Notes under the pieces: model-generated | Database searches by the model: none | Seen by the model: the letters and a program-made list of their open reading frames with translations, nothing else | What the model was told of the DNA's origin: nothing | Shown here: positions 8,052 to 16,916 of the stretch, piece by piece | Position numbering within the stretch: position 1 is the first letter of the stretch | Layout: each line of letters starts with the position of its first letter | Source of the DNA: Actinosynnema pretiosum | GTDB lineage: Bacteria; Actinomycetota; Actinomycetes; Mycobacteriales; Pseudonocardiaceae | Length of the DNA: 64,000 bases | NCBI RefSeq assembly: GCF_024171695.1 | Contig: NZ_JAMTCF010000010.1 | Span: forward strand, 248,001-312,000 | Direction: 5' to 3' | Program-made: the position numbers and the translations under genes

Positions 8052-8984
8052 TCAGGCCCCGGTCACCCCCAGCGCGGTCCGGCGGCACACCTCGGCCCAC
8101 GGCGTCGGCTCGATGCCGAAGCGCTCGCGCGCGGCGCGGTCGTCGAGCACGTAGGGCCGGTTCCACTGGTAGCCGACCTCGGCCAGCTCGCGCATCATCG
8201 GCGACACCAGCCCCACCGCGCGCAGCGCCGCGATCGGCAGCCCGCGCACCCGGACCGGCGGCTTCCCGGCCGCGCTCAGCACGTCGGAGAGCACCCGCTC
8301 CTGGGACAGCGCCGGGTTGGACGGCACGTGCCAGGCCCGCCCGTGGGCTCCGGGGTCGGCTGCGGCGGCGACCAGGGTGCGGGCGACGTCGAGCACGTCG
8401 GTGAAGGTGTGCGGCAGGTCGGTGCGCCCCAGCATCCGGACGGGCTCACCGCGCAGGGCGGCGGGCAGCACGCGGGTGATGTGCCCGTTGGTCCCCACGC
8501 CGGGCCCCAGGTAGTCCGAGCCCCTGACCTGCACGACGCGCACGCGCCCGGCCCGGTGGGCGGCGAGGGCGTCGGCCCAGATGCGGGCGCGCAGCGCGCC
8601 CTTGTGGTCGGTCGCGATCTCGGGGAGCCCTTCGTGCATGGGCACGTCGACCGGGCCGTAGGCGTAGAGCCCGTCCGTGATGGCGTAGACGGCGCCGGTG
8701 CGCTGGACGGCGGTGAGCAGGGACGCGGCGAGGGGCGGCCAGACGCGCTCCCACTGGGTGTAGTCGGCGGGGTTGGCGCAGTTGTAGAGGACACGGGCGC
8801 CTTCGGCGGCGCGGGTGAGCGCGTCGACGTCGGAGGCGTCGAGCGCGAGGTGGTCGACGCCCGCGAGCCCGGCGGCGCGGCCGGAGCGGCTGGCGAGGGT
8901 GACCCGCTCGCCCGCGCCTGCGAGCAGCTCGGCGACGTGGCGGCCGACGGGACCGGCGCCGATGACGAGGTGGTGCTGGGACAT
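8052..8984 (-). CDS. NAD(P)-dependent epimerase/dehydratase family protein
   Basis: 310 residues from the ATG at 8984, preceded by GGAAGGGCGG; an in-frame ATG 11 codons upstream overlaps the promoter region and is unlikely. The N-terminus has a Rossmann motif GAGPVGRHVAE, of the atypical SDR kind (NAD-dependent epimerase or NmrA-like). The usual YxxxK pair is not obvious; YAYGP near 112 is the nearest region. The gene is divergent from a TetR regulator with a palindrome between them, so it is probably that regulator's target. Substrate unknown. Confidence 0.82.
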   Translation of the reverse strand: MSQHHLVIGAGPVGRHVAELLAGAGERVTLASRSGRAAGLAGVDHLALDASDVDALTRAAEGARVLYNCANPADYTQWERVWPPLAASLLTAVQRTGAVYAITDGLYAYGPVDVPMHEGLPEIATDHKGALRARIWADALAAHRAGRVRVVQVRGSDYLGPGVGTNGHITRVLPAALRGEPVRMLGRTDLPHTFTDVLDVARTLVAAAADPGAHGRAWHVPSNPALSQERVLSDVLSAAGKPPVRVRGLPIAALRAVGLVSPMMRELAEVGYQWNRPYVLDDRAARERFGIEPTPWAEVCRRTALGVTGA

Positions 8985-9033
8985 GGTGTCCGCCCTTCCG
9001 GTGGTTGGCTGCTGCACCGGAAACTAACAACCT

Positions 9034-9056
9034 CTAACCGATTTTGGCAGTGTTAG
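9034..9056. promoter_or_regulatory. Candidate TetR operator between divergent genes
   Basis: CTAAC (9034-9038) and GTTAG (9052-9056) form an inverted repeat with a 13-base spacer. Another CTAAC lies at 9024-9028. The site falls in the 100-base gap between the epimerase and TetR genes and overlaps the expected -35 region of the TetR promoter, whose TAACCT -10 box is at 9073-9078. This placement suits autorepression plus control of the epimerase. Confidence 0.55.
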
Positions 9057-9072
9057 ATTTTCCTACTGCTGC

Positions 9073-9078
9073 TAACCT
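9073..9078 (+). promoter_or_regulatory. -10 box of the TetR gene (leaderless transcript likely)
   Basis: TAACCT ends 6 bases before the ATG at 9085, with TGTTAG as a weak -35 16 bases upstream. No ribosome binding site precedes the ATG, so transcription probably starts at or next to the start codon. Confidence 0.5.
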
Positions 9079-9084
9079 GCGCGC

Positions 9085-9771
9085 ATGTCGTTGCGCGAAC
9101 GCCGCAGGGCCACCGCCACCCGCGAGATCCTCGACGCGGCGAAGGCGCGGATCGCCGAGCACGGACCGGCCGGACTCGCCCTGCGGGCGGTGGCGCGGGA
9201 CCTGGACATGACCGTGCAGGCGCTGTACCACTACTTCCCGAGCCGGGACGACCTGCTGACCGCGCTGATCGTGGAGGCGTACGAGGACCTGGCGACGGCC
9301 GCGCGGACCGCGCTGGAGGCGGGCCCGCCGGAGCCGTTCCCGGCGGTCGCGGAGGCCTTCCGGGCGTGGGCGGTCGAGCACGCGGCCCAGTTCCAGCTGA
9401 TCTACGGCACTCCCCTGCCGCACTACCGCGCCCCGCACGAGGGCCCGACCACCGAGGCCGCCAGGAAGGTCACGGCGGTCTTCCGCGACGCCCTGTTCGA
9501 CGGCTGCTCCGAGGAGGCGCTGGCCCGCGCGGACGCGCCCGCGCTGAGCGAGGAGCTGCGCGCCCGCTTCGCGGAGCTGCCACCGGAGTCCAGGGGCGCG
9601 CTCCCCCCGCCCGCCGCAGCGCTGTTCCTCGACGCGTGGGCCCAGCTGCACGGCCTGGTGGTGCTGGAGGCGTTCGGCCACCTGGACTTCATCGGCCCGC
9701 TGCGGGTCGAGGTGTTCCAGGGGGCGGTGCGGTCGCTGCTGGCCGACGTGCGGCGCAGGGTGCCGGGCTGA
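9085..9771 (+). CDS. TetR/AcrR family transcriptional regulator
   Basis: 228 residues. Residues about 8-55 form the TetR helix-turn-helix, with the typical LRAVARDLDMTVQALYHYFPSRDDLL pattern spread over residues 32-57. The remainder is an all-helical ligand-binding domain of the WHG/TetR_C_33 type. It is divergent from the epimerase gene and likely represses it and itself through the palindrome at 9034-9056. The ligand is unknown. Confidence 0.9.
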   Translation: MSLRERRRATATREILDAAKARIAEHGPAGLALRAVARDLDMTVQALYHYFPSRDDLLTALIVEAYEDLATAARTALEAGPPEPFPAVAEAFRAWAVEHAAQFQLIYGTPLPHYRAPHEGPTTEAARKVTAVFRDALFDGCSEEALARADAPALSEELRARFAELPPESRGALPPPAAALFLDAWAQLHGLVVLEAFGHLDFIGPLRVEVFQGAVRSLLADVRRRVPG

Positions 9772-9921
9772 CCACGATCGCCGTTCACCCGGTCAGGTGA
9801 TGGTCACCGTCGGCGGTATCCGCGCTGATCCGGTCGCGCACCTGTGAATACCGGTGATCGCGGAGAGCGCCGGCACAAGGCCTTCGGGCGCTGTTCGCCG
9901 GTGTTGTCGGGCAGGAGCGGC

Positions 9922-11478
9922 ATGACTGTTCAGCACAGGGTGGTCCACGAGCGCAGACCCCGGCGCCGGGTGCTGCTCATCGCGCTGTTCGCCGTGGTGA
10001 CCGCCGTGGTCGCCTCGGTGTCGGCCTGGCTGGCGGCGGACGTGGGCGGGCGGTGGCGGGTGGACGGCATCCCCTACCTGTGCGCGACCGGGGTCATGCT
10101 GGTGCTCGCCGGGGTGCTGATCAACGTGCTCCCCAGGGCGGTCAAGGAGTTCTGGCTCTGGTCGGGGCCGTTCCCCGACGTCGCCGGGCGGGTGCTCAGG
10201 GCGCTGCGCCCGCTCAAGGCCGCCGGGGTGGTGGTCACGGTGCTCGTGCTGGGCGTCGGCGGCTACCTGCTGGCCCCGTCGCCCGGCGCGGACGGGGCGG
10301 CGCTGGAGGAGGGCGAGCTCTGGCTCATGGCGGGCGACGACATGAGCCCGAACGACCCGCGCGCCGTGGTGCTGGAGCAGTGGAACCAGGCGCACCCGAA
10401 GACCCCGGTGAAGCTGGTCGACGCCGCGGGCGCCACGGACGAGCAGCGGGAGCGGATGCTCAACGACGCCGAGCCCGACGGGCCGCACCGCGCCGACCTC
10501 TACCTGCTGGACGTGGTCTGGATGGCCGAGTTCGTGAAGGGCGGCCACCTGCGCGAGCTGGACCGGTCCACGATCACCGGGGGCACGGACGACTTCCTGG
10601 CCAAGGTGCTCGACGCCTGCGAGGTCGACGGGAAGCTGTGGGCGCTGCCGCTCAACACCGACGTCAGGCTGGTCTACTACCGCACCGACGTCCCCGGCGT
10701 GACCGCGCCGACCAGCTGGGACGGCCACTCCGGCGCGGCGGCGGCCAGGGCGCGCGGCGGGCTGGAGGCGGCGGACGCCCCGCAGCTGGCCGAGGAGATG
10801 CAGACCGTGGAGGCGCTGGAGGCGATCTGGGCGGCGGGCGGCTCCGTGGTGGCCAAGGACGGGTCGGTCACCCGCACGCCCGACGGGACCAGGGTGCAGT
10901 TCGGCAAGAACGACTACGAGGGGATGCGCAAGCTCAACGCGATGACCAGGACCGAGGGCGTCGTGCCCGCAGGCGTGCTCCCCGAGGACACCGGGGCCGA
11001 GGACGCGGTCGAGCTGTTCGCGGACGGGCGGACCGCGTTCCTGCGGAACTGGGCCGTCGCGCACCGGCAGCTGACCGCCAGGCAGGACCGGTCGAACACC
11101 ACCCAAGTCGGGTTCCGCAGCGCCGTGCAACCGGGGCCGAGCGTGCTGGGCGGGCAGAACCTGGTGATCTCCCGGCACAGCGCCAAGCCGAAGGCCGCGC
11201 AGGCGCTGCTGGAGTTCCTGACCAGCACGCAGAGCCAGCAGATCCTGGCCGAGATCGGCGGGTTCGCGCCGAGCCGGACCTCGGTCTACGACCGGTCGGG
11301 CAGCGAGCACCTGGGGAACGTGCGGAACGCGCTCAAGGACGCCAGGCCCCGGCCGCAGATCGAGCGGTACACGGAGTTCAGCAAGCTCTTCCGGGAGGCG
11401 GTCCGGGGTGTGGTGACCCCGGAGGACAAGGTGCCGGACGAGACCGCACGGCGGCTGGCGGACCTCCTGCGCGAGTGA
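9922..11478 (+). CDS. Membrane-tethered extracellular solute-binding protein (family 1-like), no permease nearby
   Basis: 518 residues from the ATG at 9922, preceded by AGGAGCGGC; an upstream ATG at 9844 has no such site. Residues about 15-125 contain three hydrophobic membrane segments. From about 140 the protein is an ABC-type solute-binding domain, with the LWALPLNTDVRLVYY and AFLRNWA signatures typical of sugar-binding proteins. There is no lipoprotein Cys; tethering is by the N-terminal helices. No ABC sugar permease or ATPase is adjacent, and the next gene is convergent. Orphan binding proteins with several N-terminal helices may act as sensors rather than transport components; that is inference. 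Confidence 0.8.
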   Translation: MTVQHRVVHERRPRRRVLLIALFAVVTAVVASVSAWLAADVGGRWRVDGIPYLCATGVMLVLAGVLINVLPRAVKEFWLWSGPFPDVAGRVLRALRPLKAAGVVVTVLVLGVGGYLLAPSPGADGAALEEGELWLMAGDDMSPNDPRAVVLEQWNQAHPKTPVKLVDAAGATDEQRERMLNDAEPDGPHRADLYLLDVVWMAEFVKGGHLRELDRSTITGGTDDFLAKVLDACEVDGKLWALPLNTDVRLVYYRTDVPGVTAPTSWDGHSGAAAARARGGLEAADAPQLAEEMQTVEALEAIWAAGGSVVAKDGSVTRTPDGTRVQFGKNDYEGMRKLNAMTRTEGVVPAGVLPEDTGAEDAVELFADGRTAFLRNWAVAHRQLTARQDRSNTTQVGFRSAVQPGPSVLGGQNLVISRHSAKPKAAQALLEFLTSTQSQQILAEIGGFAPSRTSVYDRSGSEHLGNVRNALKDARPRPQIERYTEFSKLFREAVRGVVTPEDKVPDETARRLADLLRE

Positions 11479-11489
11479 GGCGCCACGCG

Positions 11490-11524
11490 GGAGGGCCCGC
11501 CCGCGCGACGCGGACGGGCCCTCC
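11490..11524. terminator. Strong bidirectional hairpin between convergent genes
   Basis: GGAGGGCCCG (11490-11499) pairs with CGGGCCCTCC (11515-11524). An inner CCGCG/CGCGG stem closes on a 3-base loop, with one C-A mismatch between the stems. It separates the rightward solute-binding gene from the end of the leftward azoxy operon. Confidence 0.75.
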
Positions 11525-11536
11525 AAAGCGCTCGGC

Positions 11537-14047
11537 TCAGTCCTGCGCCAGCAGGTCCCGCAGCGGCGTGCTCGCCTTGCCGGGGTTGGCGATCAGCAGC
11601 GCCAGCACCATGCACGCCACCACCAGCGGCAGGCTCACCGCGCTCAGCAGCACCGGGATCTCCGGGGCGGGGCGGATGCCGCTCTGCACCGCCTGGGCGT
11701 CGAGCAGCGCCACGATCGCCAGCCAGCCCACCGGCAGCGACACCACCACGGACCCGACCGCGATCAGCACCACCTCGGCCACGAGCTGCTTCCGCACCCC
11801 CGAGGCCGTGCCGCCGCTCAGGCGCAGCAGCGCGTTCGCCCGCCTGCGCTCCACCAGGCCGGACGCCAGGGTGGCCGCGCCGATCAGGACCGCCAGCACG
11901 AACATCACCCACGCGAACACCTCGAACGCGCTCACCAGCCGCGCGGTGATGTTCGCGACCGTGTCGCGCAGGAACTGCTGCGTCACGACCCTGGCCCTCG
12001 GGTGCTCCTCGGCGACCACGGCCGCCAGCCCGTCGCGCACGGCCTCGACGTCGGCGCCCTCGCGGACCTCCGTGAAGAAGGCGTAGATCTGGCTGGACGC
12101 GGTCATCTCCGCCCACAGCTCGGGGCTGACCACGAGCATCCCGCCGTCCGAGGCCGAGTCGTCCACGACCGCGACGACGCTGACCTCCCGGTGACCGCCG
12201 GGCAGCGGCACCTCCAGCACGTCGCCCACCCCGACGCCCTGCGCGTCGGCGTAGTTGACCGACACCGCGACGCGCGTGTCGTCCAGGTGGTTCAGCACGT
12301 CGGCGGGCCCGTCGGTGACGGTGAGCGCGGTGAGCCGGTCGGAGTCCTCGCGGCCCCAGCTCCACGCCTGCACCCTGCGGTCCCCGACCTCGACGTAGCC
12401 GAACGAGAACGTGGTCATCGCCTCGACCCCGTCGACCCGCACCAGCTCCTCGCGCAGCTCGGCGGGCAGCGTCTCGTTGCCGAGGTTGGTGCCCAGCGGC
12501 GCGGCCTGGACGAACAGGTCGCCCACGGTCCAGCGCTCCACCGACGAGGCGACCTCGCTCTTGATGCTGATCGACACCCCGGCCATGGCGACCGCCGAGA
12601 CCACGGACACGGTGAACGTCACGCACAGCGCGGCGTTGCGCCGCCAGCCGAGCTGGAGCTGCCTGGCCACGGCCAGCCGCACCGGTCCCGGCTCGCCCCG
12701 GCGCAGCCCCAGGCCCACCAGCACGGGCAGCACCACGGCCAGCAGCGCCGCGCCGCCGAGCAGCGGGACCAAGCCCGCCGACTGCACGCCCTCCGGCCCG
12801 AGCAGCACGGCGAGCGCGCCCAGCACGAGCAGTCCCACGCCGACCAGCGCCGGGGTGCGGGCGCCGCCGGGCAGCACCGCGACCTCTCCCCTGCCGGACA
12901 CGGCCTCGATCGCCCGGACCCTGGTGAACCGCCGCACCCCGGACACCCAGGCCGCCGCGAACATCAGCAGCGCGGCGACCAGCGCGCCGAGCGCGGGCAT
13001 CTGCCAGGGCGTGCCGGGGGTGACGGCCTGCTGGCTCAGGTCGGTGATCTGCCTGGCGAACGAGCCGAGGTTGCGCCCGACGAGCACGCCGAGCACCGCG
13101 CCGACCGCGTAGCTGACCAGCAGGATCGGCACCATGACGGCGGCCGAGCCGAGCATCAGGTGCGAGGTGCGCACCCCGGTCAGCCGCATCCTGGCCAGCG
13201 CGGGCCGGGCGTCGTCCAGGGCCAGCCGCCAGGTCAGGAACAGCACCACCCCGGCGGTGAGCACGGCGATGACCGCGAACATGCTCAGGATGGTCAGGAA
13301 CGTCTGGAACGCCTTGCGGTACCCGGAGAGCAGGTCGCCGGGCTCCTTCACGGCGGCGGACCCGTCGACGGCGTCGGTGACGTCGGCGATCACGCCTGCC
13401 CGGTCGCGGTCGCCGGGGTCGACCAGGAGCGCGTCGGAGCGCTCGCCGCGCCCGAACGCCTCGGCCACCACCGGCCGGGGCGCGATGACGACCGAGCCCC
13501 GGTTGGCGACCTCGCCGGGCAGCACGGCCGCCACGGTCCAGGTGCGCACGCCGCTCGTGCCGCCGATCGTGATCTCGTCACCGGCCGCGATGCCGCGCGG
13601 GTCGGCGTAGTCGGCGGCCAGGTAGACCTCGTCCGCCGCGAGCGGCCGGTCCCTGGTGCGGCGGGCGAGGTCGTCGTCGACGTAGTCGGCCAGGTCGGCG
13701 TCGACGCCGAAGACCAGCACCGGCGTGGACCCGCCGCCGTCCTCGACGCGGCTCGCGCTGACCACGAGCATCGAGGTGGCGGGCAGCCCGGTGTCCCGGA
13801 CCCGCTGGACCACGGCGGGCGTCATGCCGCCGGGGGCGCGCGCCTCGACGCCGACGATCCCGTCGCGCACGGCGGTGATGGGCGCGCCGCGCAGCGCGTC
13901 CTGCACGGCGAAGTAGACCACCAGAACGGCGGTGGTGAGCAGCACCCCGGCGATGCCCGCGGCGACGGCGGCGGCGAGCCGGGCGGGCCGGAAGTACCAG
14001 CTGCGGGTGAGCGAGCGGGCGACCAGCCTGGTCGCGTCGAGCGCCAT
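11537..14047 (-). CDS. FtsX/MacB-type ABC transporter permease
   Basis: 836 residues. One membrane helix near residues 20-45 precedes a large extracytoplasmic domain. Three to four helices (about 265-430) form the first FtsX unit and a helix pair lies near 460-520. A second periplasmic-type domain (about 560-690) and a second FtsX unit run to the C-terminus. Its ATG shares one base with the stop of the ATPase gene, so the two are translationally coupled. Such two-domain MacB-like permeases export lipids, peptides or antibiotics, or extract compounds from the membrane. At the end of the azoxy operon it is probably for export or self-protection of the product; this is inference from context. 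Confidence 0.88.
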   Translation of the reverse strand: MALDATRLVARSLTRSWYFRPARLAAAVAAGIAGVLLTTAVLVVYFAVQDALRGAPITAVRDGIVGVEARAPGGMTPAVVQRVRDTGLPATSMLVVSASRVEDGGGSTPVLVFGVDADLADYVDDDLARRTRDRPLAADEVYLAADYADPRGIAAGDEITIGGTSGVRTWTVAAVLPGEVANRGSVVIAPRPVVAEAFGRGERSDALLVDPGDRDRAGVIADVTDAVDGSAAVKEPGDLLSGYRKAFQTFLTILSMFAVIAVLTAGVVLFLTWRLALDDARPALARMRLTGVRTSHLMLGSAAVMVPILLVSYAVGAVLGVLVGRNLGSFARQITDLSQQAVTPGTPWQMPALGALVAALLMFAAAWVSGVRRFTRVRAIEAVSGRGEVAVLPGGARTPALVGVGLLVLGALAVLLGPEGVQSAGLVPLLGGAALLAVVLPVLVGLGLRRGEPGPVRLAVARQLQLGWRRNAALCVTFTVSVVSAVAMAGVSISIKSEVASSVERWTVGDLFVQAAPLGTNLGNETLPAELREELVRVDGVEAMTTFSFGYVEVGDRRVQAWSWGREDSDRLTALTVTDGPADVLNHLDDTRVAVSVNYADAQGVGVGDVLEVPLPGGHREVSVVAVVDDSASDGGMLVVSPELWAEMTASSQIYAFFTEVREGADVEAVRDGLAAVVAEEHPRARVVTQQFLRDTVANITARLVSAFEVFAWVMFVLAVLIGAATLASGLVERRRANALLRLSGGTASGVRKQLVAEVVLIAVGSVVVSLPVGWLAIVALLDAQAVQSGIRPAPEIPVLLSAVSLPLVVACMVLALLIANPGKASTPLRDLLAQD

Positions 14048-14742
14048 CAGGAGACCCGCGCCCGCGAGACGACGCTGCCCGCCGTCATGGTGGCGACGAC
14101 GTCGGCCCAGGCGGCGAGGTCCAGGTCGTGCGTGATGATCACGCTGGCGGCGCCGCGCTCGCGCACCACGGCCCGGAACAGCTCCTGCACGCGCAGGCCG
14201 TTCTCCTCGTCCAGCGCGCCGGTGGGCTCGTCGGCGAACACGATCGCCGGGTCGTTGACGCACGCCCTGGCCACGGCGGCGCGCTGGGCCTCGCCGCCGG
14301 AGACCTGGCCGGGCCAGCTGCGCGCGCGGTGCGCGAGGCCGACCTCGTCCAGCGCGGAGCGGGCCTTGGCCAGCGCCGCCGAGAGCCGGGTCCCGGACAT
14401 GATCAGCGGCGCGGCGACGTTCTCCTCCAGGGTGAGCGTGGGCACCAGGTTGTCCTTCTGCAGCACGAACCCGATGTGCTCGGCGCGCAGCCTGGCCATC
14501 GCGGGCTCGTCCAGGGCCGCCAGGTCGTGGCCGAGCAGGGTGATCGTGCCGGTGGTCGGCTCGTCCAGCCCGGACAGGCAGTTGGCGAACGTGGACTTGC
14601 CGCTGCCGCTCTTGCCGACGATGGCCACCGTCTGCCCGGCGCGGACCTCCAGGTCGCAGTCGTGCAGGACCCTGGTGGCGGTCTCGCCGCGCCCGAACTC
14701 CTTGCTCACGCCCTCGGCGCGCAACACTGGGCTGGTGGTCAC
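14047..14742 (-). CDS. ABC transporter ATP-binding protein (LolD/MacB type)
   Basis: 231 residues from a GTG at 14742, preceded by GGAGG. Walker A is GKSGSGKST near residue 38, the signature reads VSGGEAQRAAVAR, Walker B is IVFADEPTGALD, and the H-loop is IITHD. The signature serine follows Val rather than Leu, within family variation. The GTG overlaps the GMC oxidoreductase stop by four bases and its own stop overlaps the permease start by one, showing a coupled operon. It powers the adjacent FtsX-type permease. Confidence 0.9.
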   Translation of the reverse strand: MTTSPVLRAEGVSKEFGRGETATRVLHDCDLEVRAGQTVAIVGKSGSGKSTFANCLSGLDEPTTGTITLLGHDLAALDEPAMARLRAEHIGFVLQKDNLVPTLTLEENVAAPLIMSGTRLSAALAKARSALDEVGLAHRARSWPGQVSGGEAQRAAVARACVNDPAIVFADEPTGALDEENGLRVQELFRAVVRERGAASVIITHDLDLAAWADVVATMTAGSVVSRARVS

Positions 14743-16436
14743 TCTGCTGCCTCCCTGGCGGCGGGGCTGGTGCGCAGCGCCGCGGGGGCGTGCGCGGGGA
14801 CGGCCGGGGCGTGCGGGTGGACGGGGGCGACCCTGCGGTAGGGCTGCCCCGGTTCGGGTCGGGGGTCGGGCTCGCCCTTGTTGGGCCACAGCGCCATGGC
14901 CCGCTCGGCCTGGGCGGTGATGGTCAGCGAGGGGTTGACGCCCGCGTCGGCGGTGACCGCCGAGCCGTCCACCACGTGCAGGCCGGGGTGGCCGTGCAGC
15001 CGGTGGTACGGGTCGACGACGCCGGTCTCGGGGGTCTCGCCGATGGGGCAGCCGCCGACGAACGGCAGCACGACGGGCACGTGCCCCAGGCCGGGCAGGG
15101 TGCCCGCGGGCGCGCCGCCCATGCGCTGCGCGGTGCGCCGCAGCACGTCCGCTACCAGCGGCGAGGTGACCGTGGGCAGCGCGCCGGGGTCGCGGCGGGC
15201 GGTGAGGCCGCCGCCGCGCTTGCGGGAGACGGTGAACGTGCCCGCGCCGGTGCGCACGACGAACACGATGATCGTGCGCTCGGACCAGCGCCGCACGTTC
15301 AGGAACCGGGCCGCCGCAACGGGGTTGCGGGCGACCGCGCCGAGCCAGCGCAGCCAGCGCGGCCCCCTGCCGACCGCGTCGACGAACGGGGTGGTGGCCA
15401 GGCCCATGGAGTTGGAGCCCTTGCCGTAGCGGCCCGCTTGGACGAGGGTGTCCGGGTCGGGGCGGAACGCCGAGGTCGCGGCGACGCCGGTGCTGTAGTC
15501 GTCGGCCCCGACCTTGGGCACGGTCGCGCCCAGCAGGTCGGACGGCGCCCTGGTGAGGCTGCCCAGCCGGGGCGAGGTGCGCGGCAGCGAGCCGTCGCCG
15601 ACCATGCGGTGCAGCAGCCGCTGCGTGCCCAGCGCGCCTGCCGCGAGCACCACGTGCTCGGCGGTGAGCGTGGTCGGGCGGGCGAACCACGCGCCGGTGC
15701 GCACGACCTGCACCGCGTAGCCGCCGCCGTCGAGCGGGCGCACGGACGTCACGGTGCTCTCGGCGCGCACCCGCGCGCCCGCGTTCTCCGCCAGGTGCAG
15801 GTAGTTCTTCACCACGGTGTTCTTCGCGCCGTACCGGCAGCCGGTCAGGCACTCGCCGCACTCGCGGCAGCCGGAGCGCCGGGGGCCGGCGCCGCCGAAG
15901 TACGGGTCGTCGACCTCGGTCGACGGTCCGAAGTGGACGGCCACGGGCAGCGGGCGGAACGTGCCGCCCGCGCCCATGTCCTCGGCCACCGACCGCATGA
16001 CGCGGTCGGTGGGCGTGGTGGTCGGGTTGACCGCCGAGCCGAGCATCCGCCTGGCCTGGTCGAAGTGCGGGGCCAGCTCGGACTTCCAGTCGGTGACGCC
16101 GGACCACGCCGGGTCGTCGTAGAAGCCCTGCCCCGGCTCGTACAGGGTGTTGGCGAACACCAGCGAGCCGCCGCCGACCCCCGCGCCCGCGGGCACGACG
16201 AGCGGGCCGAGCCGGTGCAGGCGCTGGAACCCGCGCAGGCCCAGCTTGGGCGCGAACAGGTACTTGCGCAGGCGCCACGAGGTCTTCGGGAAGTCGGCGT
16301 CGGCGAAGCGGTAGCCCGCCTCCAGGACGCAGACCCGGTAGCCCTTCTCGGTGAGCCGCAGCGCGGTCACCGCGCCCGCGAACCCGGACCCGATGACCAG
16401 CACGTCGTGGTCGTGCGCGGGGGCCGCGTCGGTCAT
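14739..16436 (-). CDS. GMC-family flavin oxidoreductase (cholesterol-oxidase-like)
   Basis: 565 residues. An FAD-binding GSGFAGAV motif lies at about residues 15-22. Around residues 190-201 is the Cys cluster CRECGECLTGC followed by RYGAKNT, as in ChoD-like GMC proteins. The C-terminal half holds the conserved GTxPMG-like region (GGCPIGETPETGVVD) and the HVVDGSAVTADAGVNPS motif carrying the family Asn/His region. Family members oxidise alcohols with O2 or another acceptor. It overlaps both neighbours by four bases and so belongs to the azoxy operon, where an alcohol or alkyl-chain oxidation is plausible. The substrate is not readable from sequence. Confidence 0.86.
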   Translation of the reverse strand: MTDAAPAHDHDVLVIGSGFAGAVTALRLTEKGYRVCVLEAGYRFADADFPKTSWRLRKYLFAPKLGLRGFQRLHRLGPLVVPAGAGVGGGSLVFANTLYEPGQGFYDDPAWSGVTDWKSELAPHFDQARRMLGSAVNPTTTPTDRVMRSVAEDMGAGGTFRPLPVAVHFGPSTEVDDPYFGGAGPRRSGCRECGECLTGCRYGAKNTVVKNYLHLAENAGARVRAESTVTSVRPLDGGGYAVQVVRTGAWFARPTTLTAEHVVLAAGALGTQRLLHRMVGDGSLPRTSPRLGSLTRAPSDLLGATVPKVGADDYSTGVAATSAFRPDPDTLVQAGRYGKGSNSMGLATTPFVDAVGRGPRWLRWLGAVARNPVAAARFLNVRRWSERTIIVFVVRTGAGTFTVSRKRGGGLTARRDPGALPTVTSPLVADVLRRTAQRMGGAPAGTLPGLGHVPVVLPFVGGCPIGETPETGVVDPYHRLHGHPGLHVVDGSAVTADAGVNPSLTITAQAERAMALWPNKGEPDPRPEPGQPYRRVAPVHPHAPAVPAHAPAALRTSPAAREAAE

Positions 16437-16903
16437 CGGGCGGCGGCCCGCTCGGGGTGGCTGAACTTGACCGAGCCGTCGAACAGGCCCAGCAGGATGT
16501 CCTGCATGGACTCGGTCAGCACCCGGATGGCGACCGGGTCGATGATGCTGGCCAGGGTGGGCACGCCGAAGTCGAACTCGGCGTGGAAGACCACGAACGC
16601 GTCGCCGCCGTCCTGGGTCACCGACCACTGGCCCTCGAACACGTCGAAGTCGCCGGTGGTCTGGGTGAAGCGGCTGATCAGCGCCTCGCGGTCGAACGTG
16701 TCCACCTCGGTCCAGCGCAGGACGCCGTTGCGGAAGTCCACCGCCCAGTGGCTGGTGATGGAGCCGTCCTCGGCGGCCGGTTCCGCGACGACCTCGCGGA
16801 CGGTCTCGACGAGCTCGGGGTAGCGGGTGAAGTCGACGACGGTCTCGTACACCTCGGTGGCCACGCCGCCGGGGACGTGGGCCTCGATCCGCACGGTCTG
16901 CAC
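16433..16903 (-). CDS. SRPBCC / coenzyme-Q-binding-like protein
   Basis: 156 residues from a GTG at 16903. The pattern of a long central sheet (YETVVDFTRYPELVETVREV near the N-terminus) and a C-terminal amphipathic helix fits the START/SRPBCC fold, close to polyketide cyclase/COQ10-like proteins that bind hydrophobic ligands in a deep cavity. It ends with a 4-base overlap onto the GMC oxidoreductase gene and begins 13 bases after the aminotransferase stop. A role in holding or cyclising a lipid-like intermediate of the azoxy pathway is inference. Confidence 0.78.
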   Translation of the reverse strand: MQTVRIEAHVPGGVATEVYETVVDFTRYPELVETVREVVAEPAAEDGSITSHWAVDFRNGVLRWTEVDTFDREALISRFTQTTGDFDVFEGQWSVTQDGGDAFVVFHAEFDFGVPTLASIIDPVAIRVLTESMQDILLGLFDGSVKFSHPERAAAR

Positions 16904-16916
16904 GGTTTCTCTCCTC

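Noticed and set aside
14790-16823. 677-codon plus-strand frame
   Set aside because: Antisense to the GMC oxidoreductase and SRPBCC genes, with no recognisable domain.
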